Shown one piece after another: positions 45,672-57,364 of a stretch of DNA of 64,000 bases. Source of the DNA: Ashinkailepas kermadecensis (lineage: Eukaryota > Arthropoda > Thecostraca > Neolepadidae); assembly GCA_034440615.1 (NCBI GenBank), contig JAOTOM010004663.1, forward strand, positions 248,001-312,000. The letters run 5' to 3'. How positions within the stretch are numbered: position 1 is the stretch's first letter; every line of letters starts with the position of its first letter. The translations under genes and the position numbers were made by a program. The notes beneath the pieces were generated by a model. The model saw only the letters and a list, made by a program, of their open reading frames with translations, made no database searches and was not told where the DNA came from.

Positions 45672-47110
45672 GGCCACCGATCAGAATTGGCTGTGTTAGC
45701 ATTTTCTGTTCTGAAATCTGTCTGTCAACCAATCAATGCAAGGTATTTTGTATATGACATCATAACTATTAGCAACTTTGAACACATGGTTAACAGTGTC
45801 CACACAAGTTATAAAGTCATAAAGTCATAAAGTGTTAAGGCTTAATAAGAGCCACAGGGGCCCATCTGGGTTAAGCCTATCTAAAAAAGTACTAGAATGT
45901 ACATATTCTCACCCCAATCAATCCTAATCCCAGTTCCTAGGAAGCTATATATCCCAGCCTATCTAGCATCATCCCTTTGCATAACACCCTCACAATTGCA
46001 AGCTCCTCCCATCATACCCATTGTGCTACCATAGCCCCTGCTTAAAGGGGTCTGTGCCATGCACATTTAACATAAATTTATCCCCTCCATCCAAATTAGA
46101 AATCAAAACAAGTTTTCAAATTTGTCCCCCTACTTTTGCACATGGACACAAGTTAACAGTAAACACAAGACCTTGACTGATCCTTTGCTTTGATCACATC
46201 CAACTGTGGCGTGTGCGGTAGCGGAGTTGCATTCGTATTACATGAGAAATTGGCTGTGTAGGTAGGTATGTGCTCTGAGCTGAGGGTGAAGTGTGAAGTA
46301 TTTTTGTTTGTTTTTCATATGGCTAGCCTTGTACTGACACGAACAGTGAAAGGAAAATGCATTTCTCCTGTCAGTTATAAGAAACGAAATAGTGCTGATT
46401 ATTACAGGTCACTGCCGAGCGGTGCCATCCATTGTTCACTTCTTTGTTTGTATGTTTTGGCATTTGATTTGACCAAAAATGATAATGATATTACTTATGC
46501 ATATTATGTAGGTACTGATTTAGGTTTTTCTGGTTGGTTACTGGTAAACAGATTCCATGCATAAAAAAATAATGTCCATGAAAATGTACTCCGGAAGAAA
46601 TCGGTATGCACTCTGACTCCCAACCTGGAAAGTAAGTTTCCCACTCTGCTTCATAAGCATGCATCAAGAAGCAGGATGTCAGTGCTTCTTGTAGAAGGAT
46701 GTCAATTGAGTGTTAAAAAGTGGTATATGCCACCATATTTCAGAAATATTGTATCACTGACAAGCTGCTACAAAGCAATGTCTATACTATACCCACTTTT
46801 TATTTATCCAAAGTTTACCTGTATAAGGCCTTGATTGTGTCCATCCCTGGCAATTTTGGCTAATTCAAGACTGCTCCAGATGATAATGTAGATCAATTGA
46901 TTGCCAGCCAGAGTTGAATTTACATATTTGAATCCTTCATGTGGATAGTGAAGTTTCAGAGCTCCAAATTTGAAGGATAATTTTATGTCTGACAACAGAA
47001 GCTTCATTTTGTACATCCCAGGTGGTTTTGCCTTTTTTTTACCAAGGAGCAGGAAGTCTGCAGTCATTAGCCGGTTTTACAGCGGAAATTTGCTCCGTTG
47101 CCAGACCACT
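45672..47110 (+). repeat. Repeat family T, copy 1 (with two internal inserts)
   Basis: 45672-45796 matches 51365-51500 directly. 46150-46655 and about 47065-47110 match the reverse complement of 50670-51235. Compared with those copies, 45797-46151 is an insert flanked by GTTAACAGT on both sides, and about 46656-47060 is a second insert. No coding function is recognised, although short frames are open. Confidence 0.75.
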
Positions 47111-48850
47111 CGTTCTCAGAGATAGAGCGACCAGACATAAAATAATGTTAAGTAGAAAATGTAAACAAATAGCAGTTCAAATGGTGATACCTGTTTCAGA
47201 TAGGAAATATATTATTTAACTGAACAGATTGAGAACTCATAGAGGAAAAATAAATAATAGCATACATGAGGACAATTAAAATGGTAACTTCACTCATCTC
47301 TAGTTCAACTGGCAGGTATCTGGCCGTGACTTGCACCAGACGATCGTCGTTTGCCAGATGGCAAATGATGTGCGCGTTTGTGTCTTAAAATGCATCAAAT
47401 ATTCCGATCCTTAGCAGCTGATTGGCTGAATTTCTTATTGGTGTTGCGTGCAGATCTGCGAGCCTTCACCTGTACACTACCGCCTGAGTTTGTCGGTGAG
47501 GGCTGAAATGGATTGTATATATGTATATATAGATTTTAGAGCTATTTTAATGTCTTTTTCAGAAAAAATGTCTTGCTCTGAGGCTGTGCTATTATTTTTA
47601 ATCTGTTCTATCAATTTTTTTCATGCATAGTGTGTTTTTTTTAAAGCCTATTTAGGTTTCTGGCATAGGCAGGAGGCCTTGCACCAGCCAAGGCCATACA
47701 CGCACCAGTGAAATATATAAAGAACTTTTAAAATTTTGTTGATAGTTGCCAACAAAATGTTTTCGTGGGAAGATACATGCTATGCTTCTCCATCAAGTGT
47801 AGTAGCTATTCTTGTGATTAACAACTTATTTTTTCCTAAATGGCCTGTACAGTTTTACATATAGCCTGCTCGTGCTCTGTACCTATGTGTAATGAGGAGG
47901 AAGGTGAATAGACAAGAGGGACCACTATGTCTATTCAAGGAATGAGGCACGTGCAAAATGTGCATGGTTTACCAAGTGTGCCAAGTGCATGTAGTTTAAA
48001 TTTTGGTGGCTGGCCTGCCATAAGGGTGAAATTATTTATTAAAGCTCTTTTTGGCATGCAGACATGACTAATCTTAGAAGCTACATATCTGATCATTATG
48101 AAATCTTCACAAAATGATTGAACATGTCACAATTGTGTAAGGTTTCTATTCATGCAATCCTGTGTGATGTCAATGTCTACCATATGGAAAAAAGTGAACT
48201 CTTACTTACTCGTACGAAATACTTCATGAAGCTGCGTATGACTTCTGCAGACAATTCAGCATGTGACACATATGCATCTATTAGGTTTTTACTTTTATAT
48301 ATTTTGTGCTAGATCCAAGGGTACAATTTAAAAAAACTAAATTTCTTGCTTGCTGACATGACCAATCTTCACTCAGTAACTATTACAATTTATTTTAGGT
48401 ATATGCCAAATTATTTGGGTTTAGACTTTTGTGATCCTTGATCAGATCAAAGGTTACCGAAGTTTTCAAAGGAGAGTTTTTGTCTTACAGTCATGGCAAA
48501 TTGAATAAACTATGGAATTATTGCAGTGTAAATTGTTCACAAGTTAATTTTACCTCCAAAAAGCAACAAAAGATGTTGAGATGGGTCAGTTAGGTTGGAT
48601 ATTTAACTTGAAATGTTTGAGGATAAAATTAAACTGAAAAAATGTCATCAAAAATAAGTTAGGCTAAGTTATGTCAAGTTAGGTTAGGACAACCCAATGT
48701 GGTTCAGAGGGTTCTGCAAACCATCTCGACCACATTTATAGCCTAATGTGGCTGAGAGGGGTTGGACCATGATTGACGTCGTAACGCCGTTGGCCGGACA
48801 GAGTTTCGAATTTGATGTGGGCATGGTACTTTACCAACAGTATCAGGTTT
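47111..48850. other. AT-rich intergenic sequence, no gene seen
   Basis: No gene. Near 48515-48690 lies a diverged family X module (GGAATTATTGCAGTGTAAATTG, then GTCAGTTAGG and GTTAGGTTAGG). Confidence 0.45.
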
Positions 48851-48853
48851 TAC

Positions 48854-49710
48854 CAGGTGTGGATCCAGGAATTGTCATGAGGGGAAGCTTGTTTGGATGG
48901 GCGCCGCTGTGAATGTACTTGGAGGGGCATATTTTCCTTCCGAGGAGCACCACTGGAGGACAAAAAATGCTAGGGAGACTGGTACACTCGGACCTCCCAG
49001 AAGTGTCTGAGTTATAAAGGGGGTTGCCTTCGCCCCTCCCCCTACGACTCGCCTTTTCACCCTACCCGCTCCTGCGACCATGGCTGGAGATCCCGGGTGT
49101 GTTCCCGGGATCTTTTGGTATCCCGACGGATACCCGAAGTATCCCGACGGAAATTTTGCGGTCCCACCACTATTTTTGGGAGCTGCTGCGCGATTTTGCT
49201 TTGGGGTCAGGCGCGAGTCTTCGGGGCCCCAATGCGTGTTGTCGGGAGGCACAAGTTCTTGTGACCTCTTTTTTTCGGAGTGCGAGTTGCGTTTCCGGAT
49301 CCCGTCGTGATTTTTGAGGCCCCGGTGCGTTTCTTTCGTGGCAAAGGCACATTTTTTTAGAGAGCCATACTCAATTTGTGACGCATTTGGGGTTATTTTT
49401 GGGATTCCAGAGTTAATTTCCGGGTCCTCATTGACATGTCATAGACCGCATGGTGAAGTGTAAATGCATACATTTTTAGGAGCCAATTTGCCGATCCCGA
49501 TTAAGTTCTTCATTTTGGTGTGTATTTTGTGGCTATCTTCCCCCTAAGGAAAACTTCTTAAAATATGCCCTTGCGTGTGTCATTAAATCGATATTTTGAG
49601 TTCATTTAACAGTCCCGTTTTGGGGGCGGTGAGATAGTTTGGTCCCCTTCACGCCGCTTGGAGAGTGGGGAGAGGGCATGGCCTCCGTGTCCCTACCCTT
49701 TAGATCCGCT
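48854..49710. mobile_element. Degraded hAT-like element
   Basis: The left end CAGGTGTGGATCCAGGAATTG matches the left end at 41199 (CAGGGGTGGATCCAGGATTTG). The interior has the same GGGCGCC-rich composition. A plausible right end, CCTTTAGATCCGC, lies near 49698-49710 but has decayed. No target duplication found. Confidence 0.5.
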
Positions 49711-50665
49711 AGCGCGTAGACCCCATGCATTTGAAAATTCATCGTAATTATTCACGGCAATCCATACATGTCCAGTAAGACGGCCGTTAATACCATTTGG
49801 GATATGCCACAAGGAAAACGACGCTGAACCACCAGGTTTCGAATCGAAACTCCGATTGGTCTGGCCAGAATACTATTAGGACCATTGGAACCAATTCCAT
49901 CGGGAAGCATTCAGACCATTAGGTACCATTAAAACCACTAGGAAAGTCCCAATAGTTCCAAATTGTTTCCAATGCTTTTTCCAAGAATGGGGGGGGGGTC
50001 GATTCAATCTGAAAATATGTGTTGAAAATAAGGACCTGGACCCACTCCCTTCGTGAGAGGTTTCCAGCCCTGTTGCCGACGATGCTATACCGTCTGATCG
50101 ACTTGCTACGTTATGCTACCACTTGCCAGTTGTCCGACCATTTTTTATGTTTGGAATTTCTTCTCGAGAATGCCTTCAATTCACACCACGACAATTACTG
50201 AACGGAACACCATAAACCAATAAAGAAAGAACGGTGAGGTTCTTTGATCAATTATGTGTCGTGAAATGCCGATTCAAACCATCCACAGTCATTTAATTAA
50301 TTTGAAAAAGGCATGCACAAAATGCGTGCTCCTGACTTCAGCAGGCGCTCTGCCGGAAACCGATATCTTACTTGCGTAACATATTTGTCGAAAGCGTACC
50401 AGAGCTGGCACGATTGTACCACGGTGGCAACCCTGGAGGAAGAGGAACGGACTGAACATGTCAGTTTTTAGAACCAAAAAATGTAAATCTTCAAATCAAA
50501 GTTATATGAAATGAAAATGAATTCTTATGTACAATATCAGTTTATACGCCCAATAACGGACCACTACTTACTATAATTAACACGAAATGACCGTAAAAAG
50601 TAAACGTATTTGGCGTTATGCTAGCTGCTAACTTTTATACCATCTATAAAGTTATTATACCAGCT
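49711..50665. other. Intergenic sequence, no gene seen
   Basis: A G run at 49989-49998 and nothing else recognised. Confidence 0.4.
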
Positions 50666-50669
50666 ATAC

Positions 50670-51257
50670 TAAACACGAGCAAATTTCCGCGGTAAAACCG
50701 GCTATTGTCAGCACAGCACTATTCAGCAGAGTGGGAAACTTACTTTCTGGGTTGGGAGTCTGAGTGCATACCAACTTCTTCCTGAGTACATTTTCATGGA
50801 CCTTATTTTTGTATGCATGGAATCTGTTTACCAGTAACCGACCAGAAAAACCTATGTAATCAGTACCTACATAATATGCATAAGTAACATGTATTCTCAT
50901 TTTTGGTCAAATCATATATCAAAACATAGGAACAAAGAAGTGATGAACAATGGATGACACTGCCCGGCAGTGACTCGTAAAAATCAGCACTGTTTCGTCT
51001 CTCATAACTCACAGGAACAATGTGCTTTGCTTTCACTGTTGGTCTGAGTACAAGGCTAGCCATATGAAAAACAAACAAGAATCCTTCGCACTTCACCCTC
51101 AGCTCAGAGTGCATACCTACCTATGCAGCCAATTTTCTACATAATATGAACGCAACTCTGCTACCGCACATGCCACAGTTGGATGTGATCAAAGCAAAGG
51201 ATCAGACAAGGTCTTGTGTTTGCAGTATGACACTGCTAACCATGTGTTCAAAGTTGC
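50670..51257 (-). repeat. Repeat family T, copy 2 (inverted)
   Basis: Reverse-complement copy of family T, with landmarks CCAATTTTCTAC, GATGTGATCAAAGCAAAGGATC and AACCATGTGTTCAAAGTTGC. Confidence 0.8.
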
Positions 51258-51276
51258 TAATGGATCGGGATATATA

Positions 51277-51352
51277 TATATATATATACATACATACATA
51301 CATACATACATACATACATACATACATACATACATACATACATACATACATA
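51277..51352. repeat. (ACAT)n microsatellite
   Basis: ATAT run passing into perfect ACAT repeats; flanked by GATCGGGATAT and ATACCCGATC, themselves inverted. Confidence 0.95.
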
Positions 51353-51364
51353 CCCGATCCACCG

Positions 51365-51588
51365 GCCACCGATCAGAATTGGCTGCGTTAGCGTTTTTTG
51401 TTCTGAAGTCTGACCATCAACCAATCAATGCATGACATTTTTTATATGACATCGTAACCATTAGCAACTTTGAACACATGGTTAACAGTGTCATACTGCA
51501 AACACAAGACCTTGTCTGATCCTTTGCTTTGATCACATCCACCTGTGGCGTGTGCAGTAGCGGAGTTGCATTCATATTACGTAGGAAA
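51365..51588 (+). repeat. Repeat family T, copy 3
   Basis: Direct copy of the family T left part plus the segment to GAGTTGCATTCATATTACG; cut off by the (AT)n tract at 51589. Confidence 0.8.
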
Positions 51589-51600
51589 TTTATATATATA

Positions 51601-51692
<92 letters not shown>
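51589..51692. repeat. (AT)n microsatellite
   Basis: About 100 bp of alternating AT directly abutting the 5' edge of the LINE at 51693. Confidence 0.97.
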
Positions 51693-51696
<4 letters not shown>

Positions 51697-51703
51697 TGGT
51701 CAG

Positions 51704-52640
51704 TGAGGGATATTTTGGGGATAACTTGCAGGACAATGAGATCCAGGGATACAATATGTATTCGTGCAATAGGGGTTCAGCAGTGAAAGGGGGTGGTGTA
51801 ATGCTCTATGTGAATAGCTTATTCAGTTATCAAAAAGTAGCAGATGGGGTTAACAAATGTGTTTGTGGAGTCCATGTGGCCTGATGTCGCTGTGGGAAAA
51901 GGCAACAGCAACACGCTGAGGATAGGAGTTTTGTACAGATCAGGAACCTTGCCACATTCTCAGCAACTGGAGCTCGATAAGGTGATTTGCGAGGAAATCA
52001 GTAGAAACTTTTGGAGGAAATGCCCTATTCTTTGTGACTTTAATCTAAAAGGATATAAAAATGTTGGTGTTGGCTCCCCATAATGTAAAATGTTTAGGAA
52101 ATGCCTTGAACAGGACCTGTTCTTACACCAGTTTGTAACAGAACCAACTAGGCAGGCTCATTCTTGTACCTTGTCTTCTCAGATTTAAGTGATTTAGTTA
52201 AAGATTTGACTGTAGGAGAAATTCTGGGAAGAAGTGACCATAACATAGTGAGATTCAAGGCACAAGTAGTGGGCACAATCAAGGATAATTTGGCAAAGGT
52301 TCCTAATTTTAACAGGGCAGACTTTGACTGCATGAGAGCGGCTTTAAGCGCCATAGAATGGGAAGAAGAATTCTCCAATTTAAATGCCTGTGAAATGTGG
52401 GAAAAGTTCAAATCTTACTTGAGGGAAATTCAGATTAGACATGTCCCCCAAAAGCAAAGGTGCAATAGAAGGGTAGGAAAGCCAGCATGGCTTGGTCCAG
52501 ATTTGATAAAAGCAATTAAGGCTAAGAAAGATGCATTTAGAGTGTTTAAGAAAGCTTCAAATATCGTAAATCTAAGGTCGTATCAAAAAGCTACAGATGC
52601 TGTGACGCAGAAAATCAGAGCAGCAAAGCGAGGAAAATAA
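51704..52640 (+). pseudogene. LINE endonuclease C-terminal part and linker
   Basis: Endonuclease motifs visible across frame breaks are GGGVMLYV near 51790, RIGVLYRSG near 51925, CDFNL near 52035 (normally GDFN) and GRSDHNIVRF near 52225. The first part of the domain is missing through 5' truncation. Frame changes occur near 51880, 52080 and 52170. The linker frame is open 52164-52640 and then stops. Confidence 0.75.
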
Positions 52641-52890
52641 TTGGATTTGGCTAGGAACTGTAATGGGGACAGCAAAAAGTTATTTAGTTTTTACAAGCTG
52701 AGTAAAGTTTCTAACACAATTGGTCCACTGGAAGTAAATGGGACTATATTGAGTGAGTATGGTGAGATGGTTGAGGAGCTGAGCAAGCAGTTTCAATCAG
52801 TTTACATTGGAAGATATGACTAATGTGCCAACCATACAATACAGTTCAGTGACAGGTGATCGGATAAACGATGTTGATTTCATTGATGGT

Positions 52891-54702
52891 GATGTTGTTT
52901 TCAATCATATCAGGAACATAAAACCAAACAAGGCAGCAGGACCTGATGAAATTTATGCTAGGGTATTGCGGGAAGCTGAAAAGGAACTGGCAATTCCACT
53001 TAGTATAATATTTTGTAGATCAGTTTCACAAAATGAAATTCCAACAGATCGGAAAAGGGCAAATGTAGTTCCTATTTTCAAGAAAGGAGAAAGAGGGAAA
53101 GTTGAAAACTATAGGCCAGTAAGCCTCACATCCCTAGTCTGCAAGGTACTTGAATCAATTATCAAGGATAGAATAGTTTGTTTTCTGGAAGGAAACATTT
53201 TGATTCAAGATACTCAACAGGGTTTAGAAAAGTGTGATCATGTCTCACAAAGCTCTTGGACTTTTTAATTTCGCTACAGAACAATTTGATCAGGGAAATC
53301 AGGTTGATGTAGCATATCTTGACTTTAGTAAGGTCTTTGACAAGGTACCCCATAATCGGTTAATGATGCAGCTTCAGGTCCATTGTATTGCGGGTAGCAT
53401 CCTAAAATGGATAGAGTTGTGGCTTTCAGATAGACAGCAGAGAGTGATGCCAAATAATGCAAAGTCATCATGGCAAAATGTTCTTAGTGGAGTCCCCCAG
53501 GGATCAGTACTTGGGCCACTATTGTTCAATATATTTGTAAATAACATTGAAAGTGGCCTAAGCAGTACGGTTTTGAAATTTGGATATGATTTGAAGGTCT
53601 TTAGGGCAATAACAGGACACAATGTGCAGGTCTTGCAGCAGAAAGACTTTGACGAACTTATGAAGTGGTCCAAAAAATGGAAAATGAAATTTAATTTTGA
53701 TAAGTACAAAATCATGGATGTAGGTAGGCAGCATATGAAAGCTCCATACTTGTTGGGTGGCCAAGTACTATCTGTGACTCAACAGGAGAAGGACTTGTTG
53801 TTGTTTTCAATCATATCAGGAACATAAAACCAAACAAGGCAGCAGGACCTGATGAAATTTATGCTAGGGTATTGCGGGAAGCTGAAAAGGAACTGGCAAT
53901 TCCACTTAGTATAATATTTTGTAGATCAGTTTCACAAAATGAAATTCCAACAGATCGGAAAAGGGCAAATGTAGTTCCTATTTTCAAGAAAGGAGAAAGA
54001 GGGAAAGTTGAAAACTATAGGCCAGTAAGCCTCACATCCCTAGTCTGCAAGGTACTTGAATCAATTATCAAGGATAGAATAGTTTGTTTTCTGGAAGGAA
54101 ACATTTTGATTCAAGATACTCAACAGGGTTTAGAAAAGGGTGATCATGTCTCACAAAGCTCTTGGACTTTTTAATTTCGCTACAGAACAATTTGATCAGG
54201 GAAATGAGGTTGATGTAGCATATCTTGACTTTAGTAAGGTCTTTGACAAGGTACCCCATAATCGGTTAATGATGCAGCTTCAGGTCCATTGTATTGCGGG
54301 TAGCATCCTAAAATGGATAGAGTTGTGGCTTTCAGATAGACAGCAGAGAGTGATGCCAAATAATGCAAAGTCATCATGGCAAAATGTTCTTAGTGGAGTC
54401 CCCCAGGGATCAGTACTTGGGCCACTATTGTTCATTATATTTGTAAATAACATTGAAAGTGGCCTAAGCAGTACGGTTTTGAAATTTGGATATGATTTGA
54501 AGGTCTTTAGGGCAATAACAGGACACAATGTGCAGGTCTTGCAGCAGAAAGACTTTGACGAACTTATGAAGTGGTCCAAAAAATGGAAAATGAAATTTAA
54601 TTTTGATAAGTGCAAAATCATGGATGTAGGTAGGCAGCATATGAAGGCTCCATACTTGTTGGGTGGCCAAGTACTATCTGTGACTCAACAGGAGAAGGAC
54701 TT
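52891..54702 (+). repeat. 906-bp direct tandem duplication within the LINE
   Basis: 52891-53796 and 53797-54702 are nearly identical at a constant offset of 906 bp. I noted about five differences (for example at 53233/54139 and 53530/54436). The junction GGACTT|GTTGTTGTTTTC shows only short GTTGTT microhomology. It is either a recent tandem duplication or an assembly artefact. Confidence 0.92.
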
Positions 54703-54848
54703 AGGTGTTATTTTGAACACAAAATTGGGGGCATCAGAACAGACCAAAGAAGCCTGGAAGAAGGCACTAAGAAAGCTTGGGACAATAAATAGGAATGTAT
54801 CATACAAAAGTGAGGAAGTCATCAGGAAGCTTTACTGTGCTTATGTCA

Positions 54849-54905
54849 TGGGCGCAAAATGACCAATGCAGTCGACACGCCCTAAAGCACAAATCCACCA
54901 CCACC
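54849..54905 (+). mobile_element. 57-bp SINE 3' fragment with 15-bp target duplication
   Basis: Starts TGGGCGCAAAATGACCAATG and ends in CCACCACC. It is flanked by perfect 15-bp duplications ACTGTGCTTATGTCA (54834-54848 and 54906-54920). The fragment is related to the SINE tail at 35223-35284. It adds 72 bp to the LINE, preserving length modulo three but introducing a stop. Confidence 0.9.
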
Positions 54906-55490
54906 ACTGTGCTTATGTCAGGCCACATTTGGAATATTGTGTCCAAGCTTGGTCCCCTAGTTATGAAAAAGATTGTTGGCTTTTAGAGAGAGTACAAAAG
55001 AGGGCAAGACAAATGGTTAATGGTATAAGCAACCTGGCATATGCGGAAAGATTGAAGAAATTGAATATTTTTTCACTTAGATATAGAAGGCTGAGAGGAG
55101 ATTTCATCGAGGTCTTTAACTTTGCTAATGGTCAGGAACAGGGATACCTCAGGGAAATGTTTGAATTTACCAGAAATGATGCAATTAGAGATCATCAATT
55201 CAAAATTAAAGTTAATCACAGCAGGACAAGGCTAAGACAGTCTTTCTTTACCAACAGGGTATAGAACACTGGAACCAGCTGCCATAAACCATTGTCACTA
55301 GCAGCACACGGAACATCTTTAAAAGCAGCATTGACAATCATTATAAGAATAGAGGGCTTGCTTTTCGGTATTCCAGGGAGGGCTGATCAACGGATTTGGT
55401 GCGCAGCTGGTTCATTGTCCAGAGTGCAACCAAGAAGGGCCCTTGTGGCTCATAGTTGCACTGATGTTTTTATGTCTTTCTTTATATCTT

Positions 55491-55496
<6 letters not shown>

Positions 55497-55566
<70 letters not shown>
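55497..55566. repeat. (AT)n microsatellite
   Basis: About 70 bp of alternating AT followed by a T run; abuts the LINE 3' end. Confidence 0.97.
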
Positions 55567-55574
<8 letters not shown>

Positions 55575-55579
55575 TTTTA

Positions 55580-56124
55580 AATTCATTTGGCAGTACATAG
55601 CCTTGGTAATGATGATGCATGATATTGGTGATGATGATAATGATGACATGTCCTTCACCACAGATTGAGCTATTGCCATTGGAGCTGAACATCTGATTTC
55701 ATGCAACCAGAAGCTTCCAACTGACTTGGCATTCATCATCTGTCATGATGTTAGAGGTTAGTTTGAACTTGGTCATAAGTGTCTTTTAATTGCCTGGTTT
55801 TGCAAGTTGGGCTAGCTTTTTCTTATATCTAGTGAATCAGCATCACCCAATGCTTGACAGATGATAATGCTTGTAATAATAATATATGTATTCATGATAG
55901 TGTCTGAATGCTTAGTTTGTAATGTTTATGTTACCATTCCTAGGCTGGTTCGCTTCAACCCATGCAACATATATAAGACATGAAATATTCCATTGCCATT
56001 TGTGGTTTAATGTATAAACATATCTCATCTGATCCTTACCATGTAAATTATTGTTTTAGTGTCTGCATTTAAAGTGCTTGAACCCATTTAACCCATTTAA
56101 CTCATTCTTGAAACCCATTTTCAG
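55580..56124 (+). other. ARMC8: Presumed ARMC8 intron, 3' part
   Basis: No coding feature. The sequence ends in the acceptor CCCATTTTCAG at 56114-56124. An in-frame TAA lies about 12 codons upstream of the exon, with no ATG between, so an upstream exon is required. Confidence 0.5.
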
Positions 56125-56198
56125 GCTGTGGAAGGAAATCGGCAGTTCTTAGACAGTTTCTTCAGTGATGATGAAGTCAAATGCTTCACAGCAATAGA
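56125..56198 (+). CDS. ARMC8: ARMC8 coding exon (first recognisable), partial gene
   Basis: This 74-nt exon encodes AVEGNRQFLDSFFSDDEVKC followed by FTAI and two bases of a Glu codon. It corresponds to the N-terminal SRHYVDRLFDPD-type segment of ARMC8, just before the first armadillo repeat. The acceptor is TTTTCAG (56124) and the donor GTGAGT (56199). It enters in phase 0 and exits after two bases of a codon completed by the next exon. The residues before it, including the start Met, are in an upstream exon that I could not locate. ARMC8 (yeast Gid5/Vid28) is a scaffold subunit of the CTLH/GID E3 ubiquitin ligase that links substrate receptors to the catalytic core, in cytosol and nucleus. 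Identification relies mainly on the later exons. Confidence 0.75.
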
Positions 56199-56894
56199 GT
56201 GAGTAGTCCTCGCAATAACCCTCCCATTTAACCCTCATAGTTCGGCAGAATATCCAACCCCTCGTGGTGGGGGAGTCAATTTGACCCTCTCCCCATTGCC
56301 ACCACCACTAGCTTTTGCTCTAAGTCAGATAGATCATTGTTCTAAGCCAGATGCAATAAGTGGCATGTGGTAGCTCCATGCTTGTACTTCAGAGTTATGT
56401 GGAACGTTTTGCTTTACTTGGTTTGGTTGAACTTCCAAATTGGGTCAAGCATGCCATTGTCAGGGTACAGTCAGTGACTGTGCTCACCAGTGATAAATTA
56501 TTCGTGAAATAGGGTGGACTATACCACTTTCCGAACACTGAGTCGACATCCTTCCCAAAGAAGTATCGACATCGTGCTTCTTGGTGCGTGCCTGTGAAGT
56601 ATTCATGCCTCGTGTTGAACAGTATCCCGTTTATGAACATCATGCTTATGCTTATCATAACGGATCCGGGATCGTGATAACGAACATCCAGTAGTGCATT
56701 TCCAGGTAAAAGGATTACCTATGATGTGCTATGTTATACAATACCAGTTTATAGCAAAGGCATTTGTATCGTTATCGTTTATATCGGTATCCCCAAATTA
56801 GGTACCTCTTAAAACATGCGAAATGGATAGTTATATGTATGCAATTGTCTCAAAACTGTGTTTGAAGGACCGAAATATTTTAAACAACATTATT

Positions 56895-56975
56895 TCCATG
56901 GCGATTTCGACATCCTGCCGTACTCGTTTCGATATCTCACACCTAACGAGAAATCATTATTTTAACACTGGTGTT
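56895..56975 (-). repeat. Dispersed repeat ending CATTATTTTAACACTG, copy 2 (inverted)
   Basis: Reverse-complement relative of 44991-45080, sharing CGTTTCGATATCTCACACC and TAACGAGAAA. Confidence 0.6.
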
Positions 56976-57364
56976 CACAGTGGGTAGTTTTCAGATTATT
57001 GTGAAGCAAAGGAGTTTTCGTGCTTCAACATTGATGATGTGCAAACTTAGTCTAATGCTTAGGAGACTTTGTCTAACACCCTGACATGTCAAGGTCTGAA
57101 TCATGTGCTCTTTTTGGATAATTTTTTTGGGAAAATAAAGTCTCAAAAATTCTAAATTTTCTTTGAAAATTTCACAGTAATTCTAAAAGTGCAATTTTTT
57201 TGTATCACATTTGGTGACCGTAATCAAATCACAATTGAAATTGGCACACAGAATTGCCCTTGTTTGTCCATTTTACTTTACAAGAGTCAATATTTTGGGC
57301 TCTAGAATGCTTGCAATGACTGTACTCTTGAGACGTTTCAGGACATTTCTCAGTGACCTGACTT

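Larger units (their letters stand above)
51133..51590. repeat. Large imperfect palindrome formed by two family T copies
   Basis: 51133-51257 is the reverse complement of about 51462-51588 with few mismatches. The ~200-bp centre holds an (ACAT)n tract and a short direct T segment. The arms could form a ~125-bp hairpin stem. Confidence 0.8.
52807..55264 (+). pseudogene. LINE reverse transcriptase, duplicated and broken
   Basis: Frames with RT sequence are 52807-53268, 53234-53827, 53872-54174, 54140-54862 and 54866-55264. Motif A is LDFSKVFDKV and motif B GVPQGSVLGP. Motif C should read FADD but is FGYD in both copies, so the first catalytic Asp is gone. A shared one-base frameshift lies near 53235 and 54141. 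After the second copy the thumb continues (KDLGVILNTKLG). It is interrupted at 54849 by a SINE fragment and resumes with RPHLEYCVQAWSP. The shared lesions show that the duplication post-dates loss of function. Confidence 0.85.
51693..55496 (+). mobile_element. Dead CR1/L2-like LINE, internally duplicated
   Basis: 5'-truncated LINE containing the C-terminal part of an endonuclease (51704-52230), a linker (52230-52890), a duplicated RT (52891-54702), the RT C-terminal region (54703-55265) and a 3' UTR to about 55496. Both ends touch AT-rich simple repeats (51589-51692 and 55497-55566). Motif style (YLDFSKVFDKVPHNRL, GVPQGSVLGPLLF) is that of the CR1/L2/Jockey assemblage. Several frameshifts and a destroyed RT active site make it inactive. 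Confidence 0.85.
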
